From Zeus faber (Eukaryota; Chordata; Actinopteri; Zeiformes; Zeidae), in assembly GCA_960531495.1 (NCBI GenBank), contig OY482846.1:32956817-33020816 (forward strand): a stretch of 64,000 nt of DNA, given 5' to 3'. The translations under genes were made by a program, and so were the position numbers. The notes beneath the pieces were generated by a model. That model worked only from the letters and a program-made list of their open reading frames with translations. It searched no databases and was not told the origin of the DNA. Positions 1 to 64,000 of the stretch are shown in pieces; position 1 is the stretch's first letter; each line of letters begins with the position of its first letter.

Positions 1-162
1 ACGCTTGCCCATTTTCCCTGCTTCCAACACATCAACTTCAAGAACTGACCGTTCACTTGCTGCCTTATATATCCCACCCCTTCACAGGGGCCATTGGTAC
101 AAGATGATCAATGTTATTCACGTCACCTGTCAGTGGTTTTAATCTTGTGGCTGATCGGTGTA
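1..162 (-). mobile_element. Tc1-like transposon, 5' end fragment
   Basis: Read on the minus strand from 162, it begins with CACCGATCAGCCACAA, the terminal inverted repeat (TIR) of a common fish Tc1/mariner family, with flanking TA at 161-162. It runs off the left edge of the window just inside the transposase start. The same end occurs at 6333, 9253 and 29170. Confidence 0.85.
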
Positions 163-566
163 ATGCTACACTCACTTTTATCATGGACGCACTCGTACTC
201 AAAGGGCCAAAAATGTCACCACAGAATGAACCAGCCCTGTGGTCGGGTCTGACTCCTCCTCTCTGCAGCTCTATCAAGGTCCATCTCTCTTAAGGACTGC
301 ACTGATGTCATTTCCTGAAAGGTTGACTGCTCGTATTCGGCGGGCCTTTATAACTATAAATCCCAAATTATTAAAAGCATTAGAGAGAGTTTGTGTTTTC
401 CACCCTTCCCCTCTTTCTCTCGCTCTCTCTCTCCACCTCTGCCATTCAATTGGGGGTTGAATCCCTCTCTCCCTTTCACTCTTTATCAAATTGTTCAGTG
501 TTTATTTTGAGAACTTTTTTTCCGGTTTGTTGTTAGGTTGATTTTATTATTGTTATTTTCTTAGGT
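163..566. other. no gene seen
   Basis: Apart from a short CT run near 413-435 and an AT-rich end, nothing is recognised. Short ORFs on both strands have no family resemblance. Confidence 0.5.
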
Positions 567-1763
<1,197 letters not shown>

Positions 1764-2099
1764 CTGTTTGTTTAAATGCCTTCCCGACACTACCCCGTAA
1801 CGGCCACTAGTTGTCAGTAAAGGACATGGCAAGGCTTGGGTTCCTCATTGCATTTGCTTTGGTTGTGTGACGGAAAATATTGAAAAATCGTTTTGCAATG
1901 ACGGTGCACCGAAAAAAAGAAATATATATATATAACGTAGTACACAAGGCGTGTCATGTCAGATTGCTTTAAAATCGCGTTCGTAGAATCGTTTGTTCTG
2001 CATTGGATGGCGTCGTTTTTCGTTCTTGATTCTGCCGTCAAAATAGAGTAAAAAATAAAAAAAATAAAAAAAAGAAACGTCACACTTCAATCGCACACA

Positions 2100-3450
2100 T
2101 GTAACCGCTGGAGCTCGTAATCCGTTACTCGTGTGACCGGCGGTCTGCCCAAACGAGCCTCCGGTGAGTAGAAGTGACGTCACCGAGCGCGGTAGTAGCG
2201 GCGCAGGGTGCGTGGACATAGAAATGGAGCCACGAGAAAGGTTCCCCCCCTCGAACGGTTCTATCAACGGCATCCTCGAACTGTGAAATCGTGTCTGCTG
2301 CAGTACACTGGGCCGGGAGTCCGATTAAACGCAAAACTGCAACATGTCTGTGTCTAAAACGAAAGCAGATGCGACGTTTTATTATGCGCTCGGTGGTAAT
2401 TCGTTTACGTGGAAGCTTTCCTCCGGTAGTATCTCGATATTAAAAAAGATAGATGAATATATACCCTCTATAATGTTGTCTTTACGTTTTGTGGGTGTTT
2501 TCAGTCTGGGTTTTGGAATCAGATAAAAAAAACCCCCAAAAAACCAAAAACCAAAAAAAAAAAAACCACAGAACAAAGCCACGTCTAGCCGATCTAGAAC
2601 GCCAGTCTACGGGTGACCACCGTCAGACGCTCACACGCCGCTGCGAGAGCCGCCTGCGGACACCTTGAACGGACGGATTCGACACGGACTGGACCGATTG
2701 AACAAGACAGGTACGCGGACATTAACCCGAGTCGAACGGCCATCGTGTTTTGTTTTTGGTTTTTTTTCCCCCCTCACCCGCTGCCTCACATAGCCTTGAC
2801 AAACAAACAAACAAAAAAAACCAAAAGGAATTAAAAAAAACCCGCAAAAGGCGCCTTTAAGGAACAGCTGGAAGGCGTCGCGCGCGGCGCACCGTTTCGT
2901 CGCCGCGCGCAACCGCTGCCGCCCGCGCAGCCGCTGTGAGGTGCTGATGAAAGGTTCGACTCCCTTTTTGGAGATTCCGCTCTTGGCGATTCACTCGGTT
3001 AAAAAAAAAAACTACTTACTTCTGTCTAACTTTTTTTTTTTTTTTTGAGCGTGTGAATGACTCACATTCACGGTGAATCAGGCCAAATGCCTAGACCTCT
3101 TTTTTTTTTGCCCTGGATTTTAATTTATCCCTCGGTAACTATCTTCGTTTTCTGATTCTGACTCTTTCGTCCGAGTCACCCCTGAGTCCCGAGTCATTGA
3201 AAAGAGATCCGTTCGCCACGAACGAATCGTCCGCGAATATCGCATCACTCCGGTAAAGACCGTCCACACCGTCCCCGTGCCCCCCCCCCCCCCCCCCCGC
3301 TGCTCTACGGACGGAGCGACTCGCACACGGCGGCGATGCATCCATTCGATCGTTAACGGAACATTTAATCCCCAGCCCCCCAACCCACCCCCCCCCCCCT
3401 GCACCCTCCCGTCGTTTTTCATTTGCGATTATTCCCGGTTGGTCGGAAAG
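2100..3450 (+). promoter_or_regulatory. fam184a: probable CpG-rich promoter and 5' leader of fam184a
   Basis: This stretch is visibly richer in CG dinucleotides than the flanking introns, especially 2580-2950 and 3160-3540, as expected of a vertebrate CpG island over a first exon. It also has homopolymer runs (C at about 3281-3299, A and T runs near 2530-3060). No TATA box is obvious near the ATG. The exact transcription start cannot be placed. Small ORFs here (e.g. 2344-2526) show no recognisable protein. Confidence 0.5.
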
Positions 3451-57368
<53,918 letters not shown>

Positions 57369-57549
57369 GTGAGTGAGTGGTTCTCCTTCTGGTTCCAGAT
57401 GCAAACTGAAGGAGTCAAAACCTGAGATGTTTATGGACCCTGAGGCTAAGAACGCTTGTTTTTTGCTCTGAATCATTTGCTGATTGCTCAGTGATATCAA
57501 AGAATGTCTTATCACAGTAATTTACTATATATATACAGTAAATATATAT

Positions 57550-57700
57550 ATAATAGGGCTGTCAAATGATTAAAATAATTAATCGCGATAAATCACACTA
57601 AAACGTACCCAAATTTGACCCTAAAAAAAGAACATTGAGTTATAGCCATACTATGATTTGATCATTGAAGCACAAAAGCAGAAGCACAAAATAATCTTTA
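57550..57700 (+). repeat. GGGCTGTCAAATGATTAA / AATCGCGAT repeat, copy 1
   Basis: AGGGCTGTCAAATGATTAAA followed by TTAATCGCGATAAATCAC is a dispersed vertebrate repeat. A second copy starts at 58624. Confidence 0.6.
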
Positions 57701-58620
57701 TAAAAATGTATTTCGTGACATTTTCACCATAAACAAGCCACTATAGTTTTTCTATTCTTTTTCACTGATCCCGTAAAACAAGCCTGTTCACGTGAAATGT
57801 TCCATGAAGACGTGGAAAACAATAAAAAAACAAAAAACTACTAAAATAAAAAATAAAAAATAAAATGTATGAAATAATAATGATTTTGCTGCGGACCCCC
57901 TGCCATTCCTAAGGCACCCCTAGGGGACTGCAGACCCCACTTTGGAGTCCCTGGCCAACCTTGCGGATATAAAACTAAGTATGTGTAACATGAGGCCTTT
58001 CATATTCAAATGCTTGTAATTCAATCATCATTAAAAAAAAAAGTATTGCAGTCGAAGTCAAAACTGCACTTTGAAAACTGTCGTGTTACTTTGTAGGCGC
58101 TCCCTAGCCCACCATTAAAACAGCAGCTCACTAACCCTAACCCTGCCGCCGTCCGGGTCATTTTACAACATAACTTTGACAGCCAGTATACAGTATATAA
58201 AGACACAAGCATCTCAAACACTGCACAAATCACCTTTTTTCTGCAGCTTATACTACTAGTCATCCCTGATGCATGTGTGGTATGCATTTAAAAACAAAAA
58301 AACAGTGATTTTTCCCGTGTGACAGATGCACCGGTGTCCGAATAAGGCATGTGATGCACTCGCGCATTTGAACTTTCACCGGTGTAATGCATGAATTTGG
58401 TAAGGGGTCGATCCCTAGACTACGAGGAGCCTTGGACGCCATCCTGATTTGGAGGGAACTGACATTCACTGGCATGGACAAGATGGAATTCATACGTAGT
58501 GTATATTGTAAATGCAATACAAAAGAAAACCGCACAAACCGTACAGCCATGGGTGAAGTAGACTGTACCTCCTCTTATATGTTAATCTGCTTTTATATTC
58601 TGTAAGTTTTTTGTTTAATT
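57701..58620. other. nothing recognised; short telomere-like motif
   Basis: CTAACCCTAACCCTG at about 58130-58144 is two telomere-type units only. No gene. Confidence 0.5.
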
Positions 58621-58623
58621 AGT

Positions 58624-58800
58624 CGGGCTGTTCAACGATTAAAAGTAATCAATCGTGATTAATCGCAATTTTTACATTTTTTTCAAATTTAACCCGGGAG
58701 ATTTTTCCCTTTAAAATGCGGTGCTGGAGGTCCAGCCCTACTGCAGTTTGATTATTTTCAACAGAAACACCAAATGATCTTTATCAAAAACGTATTGTCA
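58624..58800 (+). repeat. GGCTGTTCAACGATTAA / AATCGTGATTAATCG repeat, copy 2
   Basis: Related to 57550-57700, and like it followed by a phrase of the ATTTAACCC/ATTTGACCC type and then GATTATTTTCA. Confidence 0.6.
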
Positions 58801-59606
58801 AGTTGTTTCACGAAATTGACTCGGCGATTCTGAAAAACAATCAAGGTTCAAACCTGACACACGTCACAAGTTGTTTTTTTCCCTCTCCCGCTTTAACCCC
58901 CCACGTAGTCTGGAGTGTGGCTGAAATGAAGCCTCGGAACCCTCACCCCGTCCTCCACTCCCTCTCCCTCTCCCTCTCGTGTCGGATTTCCTCTGTCCTC
59001 CCTCGCCTCTCGCCCTCTTGCTGCTTGGTTTCATCATCTTTCCATCCCTCTTCACTGCGGCACAGTTTGGCTTTTACAGGGAGAGAGAGAGGGGAAGTAC
59101 CAGCGCTGGCGGGGTCCGTCTTTCGATAAAGGATCAAGGGCACAGGACCCGGGGGGGGGGGGTTTACGCTGTGGAGCCCTTTCTCCAGTCATTTCAATTC
59201 CGACTGCTTTTTAGCTTTTCAAGCAACATTCAAACGTTTTTGAATGACTCCCAATGTGGAACAAGGGGCTTGGGTGGCAAATCAGCACCTGTTCTGCAAT
59301 AAATAAGTCCTCGCTTCTGTGCGCCATTCACACGTTTTCCCTGCGCATTAAAGAACAGTGTTTCCCAACATTTTTTTCTCCCGCAGCACTTTTTTTTTTT
59401 TTACAGTGATATAATTCCACGGCACACCACTATCCTGTTAACCACTAAAAACATCACAGCACGTCCCAAAACCCATAGAGCTCTGCTAATATTATGGCGA
59501 CTAAAAGTTAGTGATGCAAGACTTGTGAAACCTTGTGCAATTTTGATCTTGCAACACAAGAGATAGTTTCCGTTATTTATTTAATTATTTTTCAAGTGGA
59601 ATTTGT
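58801..59606. other. nothing recognised
   Basis: C/T-rich at 58950-59060, G run at 59149-59162, T run at 59389-59402. No gene. Confidence 0.5.

Positions 59607-59645
<39 letters not shown>
59607..59645 (+). repeat. (GT)n microsatellite
   Basis: About 18 GT units, ending about 20 bases before the first CCAAT box of the candidate promoter. Confidence 0.95.
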
Positions 59646-59659
59646 TGTAGTTAAAAACA

Positions 59660-59930
59660 GGCAGCCAATCAGGGCACCGCTTCTCCAGCTTCCCTAGCCA
59701 ATCAGCTCTGCGATTCGTCAGCCCCCCTGCCCCGAGTCACGAGAGGGAGGGGGGAGAAGAGGTGCAGGAGGTAGGACCCAGGGGCCACTCGCCCCCAGTT
59801 AGGACAGCCCCGGCCCCGGCCCCCAAGAGCCTCCTTCCTCCCCTCTCCTCCCCGCGGCATCCTCCTCCTCTTCCTCTTCTTCCTCCTTCTTCTCCTCCTT
59901 CTTCCTCATCTCCTGTTCATCCTTCACGCC
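59660..59930 (+). promoter_or_regulatory. candidate promoter with two CCAAT boxes
   Basis: Two CCAATCAG motifs lie at 59665 and 59698, 33 bp apart and in the same orientation, the spacing and form favoured by NF-Y. GC-rich DNA and a C/T-rich leader follow, then an ATG at 59931. No TATA box is visible. The arrangement looks like a real first-exon promoter but is inference only. Confidence 0.4.
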
Positions 59931-59988
59931 ATGCCCTGCCGAGCCTCGCTCTTCCTCATGCTCCTCATCCTCAGCAGAGCTGTCGCAG
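59931..59988 (+). CDS. candidate first coding exon encoding a signal peptide
   Basis: The ATG has G at -3. The 19 codons read MPCRASLFLMLLILSRAVA: a charged start, a strongly hydrophobic core and small residues at a likely cleavage site, a textbook signal peptide. A good GTGAGA donor at 59989 cuts in phase 1, as is common for signal-peptide exons of secreted and receptor proteins. Frames beyond the donor read into repeat DNA, so the exon must end there if real. I do not recognise the gene and found no following exon before 64000. It may start a downstream gene, a gene inside the last fam184a introns, or be chance. Confidence 0.4.
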
Positions 59989-60017
59989 GTGAGAGCTCAT
60001 CTGCCTCGATTTTTGTC

Positions 60018-60953
60018 CAAGGGACACTTCAGTTTTTTGGGAAGTTTGCTCGCTTCTGTCCATTTTATCCGGTTTCAGACGTGAAGGCCAATACCAATTT
60101 CCTCCCTGTGTGTCCAGTGCCAAGATGGCGAGTGTGTTAGCAGAAGGCGCCGTCTCGCGCTATTTTTCTGCTTTAATTGCCAATGTTTAAATATGAAATG
60201 CTTCATGTTACACTGCCTTTGTCTTAAAGCCAAAGGGTTAGGAGATCGGTGGCAGCTTGTTTATGGTCCCATTAAATACAGTTTGATAAAGATTCATTTT
60301 TGTGTTCCTATTCTCAATAATCAAATCATACTATGGCTATTATTCTTTGCACCGCGTTTTTTTTTTTAAATAGAAAGATCTCTCTTGAGGTTACAATTTG
60401 GGTCATTTTTTTATTTTTTATTGGGATTAAGCGGCATTAACAGCACAAATATTATACGATAAATTATTTGAATCGTTTGCCAGCCCTCGTTAGTGGTAGT
60501 TCAAGTGAGTTGGGGGTTGCAAGGTACAAACTGCAATGCCTTGTGTCAGAACATTACCGCCAACAAAACTCAGGTGACTGAGCTGGTAACCCTACAGCAC
60601 CAACACGTTGAGTTTCACTGCACGCAACAAATGGATGCATGTTTATCTGTTTGGTTGTTCAGAATGTCGATTGCATTTTAAGCAGCTAAGATCTTGTTTT
60701 ATTTTTTACTTGTCATAAAAATATGAGATGTATTGCTAAAAATGACGCTGGAAGGCATATTCCCCAAATTTCACAGGAGCTAGGCTAGTTGATTCCCTCT
60801 GTAGCTATGCATTGAGCTAACACAGTTAGCATGCAGGCCATGTCTGTCTCAGTATTGGACATACAGGGATGAAATTGGTATTGACCTTCTCATCTAACCC
60901 TGGGGAAGATGGACAAAAAGGTAATTTCCCCCCAAAAATGAAGTGTCCCTTTG
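60018..60953. mobile_element. TIR element with about 105-bp inverted repeats
   Basis: The left end CAAGGGACACTTCAGTTTTT through GTCCATTTTATCC, GGCCAATACCAATTTCCTCC and GTGTCCAGT pairs with the complement of the right end (CAAAGGGACACTTCATTTTT, GTCCATCTTCCCC, GGTCAATACCAATTTCATCC, ATGTCCAATA). The inverted repeats are about 105 bp and the element about 936 bp. It contains a copy of the GTTGC.AGG / AGCTAGGCTAG repeat and no ORF. The superfamily is not clear. Confidence 0.7.
60505..60845. repeat. GTTGC.AGGTA / AGCTAGGCTAGTTG repeat, copy 2
   Basis: Shares with 43735-44000 the words GCCTTGTGTCAG, GAGCTAGGCTAGTTG and GAGCTAACACARTTAGCATG in the same order. Here it lies inside the long-TIR element, so that element may simply be the fuller form of this repeat. 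Confidence 0.6.
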
Positions 60954-61435
60954 ACAGTGTAATACCAGAAACCATCACTGGACAATACTAAAGCACATTG
61001 GACGATCATACAAACATGTAGCATGTTATTTAAAGCTGTTTTAATCACGGGAAAATTATCCCTATAATAACTCAAAAAGAAATAAATGAATAAACTAAGA
61101 CACGTTAGTAGTCGTGTGGAATTTGAAAGATATGGGACTTTTAAATTATACAATAGGGTTAATGAAACATAAATACAAGACGACGTGTTTGAAATGACCA
61201 ATTGTAGTTGATTTTATTGAGCACATTTTCACAACTAAATCCATTTCAAATGATTTAATGACTGACTTTTTATTTAATGGTTTACATAGTCATGATCTAG
61301 TAAATCTATTTATTTTTACAGGACTACTTTTTTTTTACTAGTGAAATAAATGTGACTTTTGTTTCGATCAAAAAGGAGAAAATGTCTTGAAAATATTGGT
61401 AGAAGAGAAAATAAATCATTCGTTTTGAGCCCTCT
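60954..61435. other. nothing recognised
   Basis: AT-rich DNA without a gene or clear repeat. Confidence 0.5.
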
Positions 61436-61439
61436 ATCC

Positions 61440-62370
61440 CTACGCTGCCTGTAATCTGCCTTGACTCTACCTCTATTCTACCACTGCCTCTGCCTTGATT
61501 CTATCTCTGCTCTACCACTGCCTCTGCTCCACCTATACTCCACCTCTGCCTTGATCCTACCTCTACTCTACCACTGCCTCTGCTCCACCTATACTCCAGC
61601 TCTGCCTTGATTCTACCTCTACTCTATCACTGACTCTACTCTGCCTCTGCTCCACCTATACTCTACCTCTGCCTTGATTCTACCTCTACTCTACCACTGC
61701 CTCTACTCTGCCTCTGCTCCACATACTGTATACTCTACCTCTGCCCTAACTCTGCCTTAACTCTGCCTCTACTCTGCCCCTGTTCTACCTGTACTCTACC
61801 TCGGCTCTACCTCTACCTTTACTCTACCACTGCCTTGGCTCTACCTTTACCTTTACTCTACCATTGCCTCTACTATGCCCCTGCTCTACCTGTACTCTAC
61901 CTCAGCCTTGACTCTACCTCTACTCTACTGTACCTCTGCAGCTACCTTACCTCTGCTGTATTCTCCCTCTCCCTTTACTCTACCATTGCCTTTACTCTAC
62001 CTCTGCCTCCACCTGTACTCTACGGCTATTCTAATCAACCTCTGCTCTACTTTGCCTTTATTCTACTCTGCCTCTACTCTGCCTCTGCTCTACCTCTGCT
62101 CTACCTATACTCTACCTCTGTCTTGACTCTACCTCTACTCTACTGTACTTCTACTCTACCTCTACCTGTACTCAACCTCTGCAACTACTTTACCTCTGCT
62201 CTACTCTACCTTTACTCTACCTCTGCTCTACTCTACCTCTGCCTCTACCTGTACTCTCCCTCTATTCGAATCAACCTCTCCTCTACTTTGCCTTTATTCT
62301 ACTCTGCCTATGCTCTACCTGTACTCTGCCTCTATTCTAATCAACCTCTCTTCAACCCTCCCTCTACTCT
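61440..62370 (+). repeat. CTCTACCTCTGC minisatellite, about 930 bp
   Basis: Tandem words CTCTACCTCTGC, CTCTACCACTGCC and CCTTGATTCTACCTC in variable order; the complement of the array at 21975-22550. A 197-codon L/Y/S-rich frame (61835-62428) is an artefact of the repeat. Confidence 0.93.
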
Positions 62371-64000
62371 ACTGTCAACTACTGAAAATAAATACTGGAA
62401 TACATGCAAAATAAAATACATCAATTAGCATTAGCCCACTTCATTTCCTTTCATCCTTTATATTACTGTTCATTTTGAATCGCTTGCAAGTGAACAGACA
62501 CCAGTCATAATATTCCCCCAAACCTCATCCCGATTTGCATCTACCGCCACTCCTCCTTGACTATGGCTCTTTTTCTTCCACTGTCACAAGCTATCACTCT
62601 CCCAAAGACTACCTCTTGCAGAGCCTCGTCCAACCCTCCCTACACTCAGAAGCACTTGTTGTCTTTAATACTCTTCATTTATTTCTGTTGCATAACCTGT
62701 CACAATGTGGGGGAAGTACAACTAATAGCGCCACTAAAACCTGTTGCTGTAAAAAGCCGACCTAGCATTGTCAGCATTCCTTGTACCAAACACAGTTAGG
62801 AAGTAACAAGAAATGCCAAAAATGCTAAATATGTGTTGTGTCTGTCTCCTTATCTTCCCCATATTCTGAAAGGCTCCTTATCAGGAATGGGTTATCGGGT
62901 GGTTTCCCCAAACGATGCAAACCTAGATCAATTCAGCATAATGGCGTTGTTCTCGTGTGTCATTTTGTGTAATTGCATGCTTTTAACACTGCATTTTGCA
63001 TGTACAATTGCTTATATGATTGACATGAAAATATGGCATGGACCCCACATTAAGAACGTAACGGAGTGATATTAGTAGTACTGTACTGACTAGCACTTAG
63101 CGAGGGGAAAAAACACAAAGACAAATTGTTATTTCTCCTATCCCGTTTTGTTTCATTGGATAGTGTGTTCATGAACCAGTCCTCTGTCCCATAATCTATG
63201 AGACCTTTGTGCCAGAGGGATGCAACCAGAGTTCGGCAAGTCGGGTCCCACAGGATGTGTGATCAGCTGTCCTTGATCAGTCTTGTCGTGTATCACTACT
63301 GGGATTGAGAAAAGTATTTTGATAGTGCTTTGGTGCTGACATACACATTGGATCATGTTTTGAGCAAAGCAGCCGCACCGAAAAATTGTTTGAAAGTTTT
63401 CACGAAAACGAGGGCAAAAACAGAGAAAAAATGGGTCAGAAAACCCCCTGACAAACTCCTTCAAATGTGAAACTTGCGAGATAACAGTAGGCGTTTTCGC
63501 ACCGCAGGAACTTTTCGTAGCTCAAAGAACTTTTGGAGGAACCTTTTTTTGTGTCCGCACTGCAGGAACTAGCAATGATCGTAGTTCTTATAACGCCTTT
63601 TGGAGGGATTTTTTTAGCGGTGACTCCAGGCATGGACTCACCAGCACGAGAGGAATTATCAGTGACGTAAGTGCACGGTGATTGGTCCAGACGTAAGTCC
63701 ACGGTCCCTGGGACTGAGGACAGTCCTCCCAGTCGAGTGACATCGCTCTGGGTGTGGACCAGCCAAGGTACACTCAGTGGTAATAAAAAAAATAACCAAT
63801 AAAAATAAAAAACATTGTTTGATTGATTGAACTGATTTTGTTTTCAGATGTGTGCCCGTGCCTTATGAAAGTCGGAACAAACTTTTAAATTCCTGTACAC
63901 CTTGTTGATCTAATTTGAGTGAAGATCCAGCATCTGGAATGCTTAGTTCTCGCCTCAAATTTGTTCAGAAACACATTTTAGTGGACTGTTAGGGTGAAAT
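62371..64000. other. right end: no gene; one possible repeat end
   Basis: 63490-63780 has GTTTTCGCACCGCAGGAACTTT, a second CGCACTGCAGGAACT and AGTTCTTATAACGCC, words found at the ends of fish non-autonomous TIR repeats, but the ends are not clear. The rest is unremarkable, and the last fam184a exons were not found here. Confidence 0.4.

Noticed and set aside
2344-2526. 60-codon frame with an ATG upstream of fam184a
   Set aside because: No similarity, and it lies in the presumed promoter; could at most be an upstream ORF if the leader starts that far out.
58130-58144. Telomere-type repeat CTAACCCTAACCCTG
   Set aside because: Only two units; too short to mean an interstitial telomere.
61835-62428. 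197-codon L/Y/S-rich frame
   Set aside because: It is a translation of the CTCTACCTCTGC minisatellite.

Overview
The window looks like teleost fish genomic DNA. It carries one recognisable host gene on the + strand, an orthologue of FAM184A, plus Tc1/mariner, hAT-like and MITE elements, L2/Rex1-type and L1/Tx1-type LINE fragments, a sushi-type Ty3/Gypsy fossil and very dense CA/GT and GATA microsatellites. This mix is typical of ray-finned fish. The species cannot be named from the sequence.

Layout. 1-3450: a Tc1 end, a 1.2-kb TATC/TGTC array, then the likely CpG-rich promoter and 5' leader of fam184a. 3451-57368: 22 coding exons of fam184a, all with GT-AG introns and matching phases, together encoding about 1053 residues of a long coiled-coil protein. 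The C-terminal part expected from the vertebrate family (roughly 90 residues) was not found before 64000. Intron 1 (14.8 kb) holds several DNA transposons and two convergent L2-type LINE fragments. Intron 14 (10.5 kb) holds a nested set of elements: a Gypsy element with L1 and GC-rich repeat DNA inside it, and, inside its 3' LTR, a TIR element that itself contains a MITE. Intron 19 (6.6 kb) holds a Tc1 copy, a GATA array with a LINE tail and a GC-rich repeat. Intron 21 (3.6 kb) holds a 23-bp minisatellite with higher-order structure and a hAT-like element. 57369-64000: more repeats, and one candidate signal-peptide first exon (59931-59988) behind two CCAAT boxes, not assigned to any known gene.

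No bacterial-type system, operon, CRISPR, tRNA or rRNA gene was seen. The most interesting points are simple repeats lying directly on fam184a splice sites (a donor inside a GT run, acceptors behind long TG runs), two Tc1-like copies sharing one internal deletion junction, an insertion whose empty site is preserved in the partner LTR, a 115-bp higher-order minisatellite, and an orphan signal-peptide exon. All exon calls rest on my reading of frames, splice signals and recalled FAM184A protein sequence. No alignment program was run.
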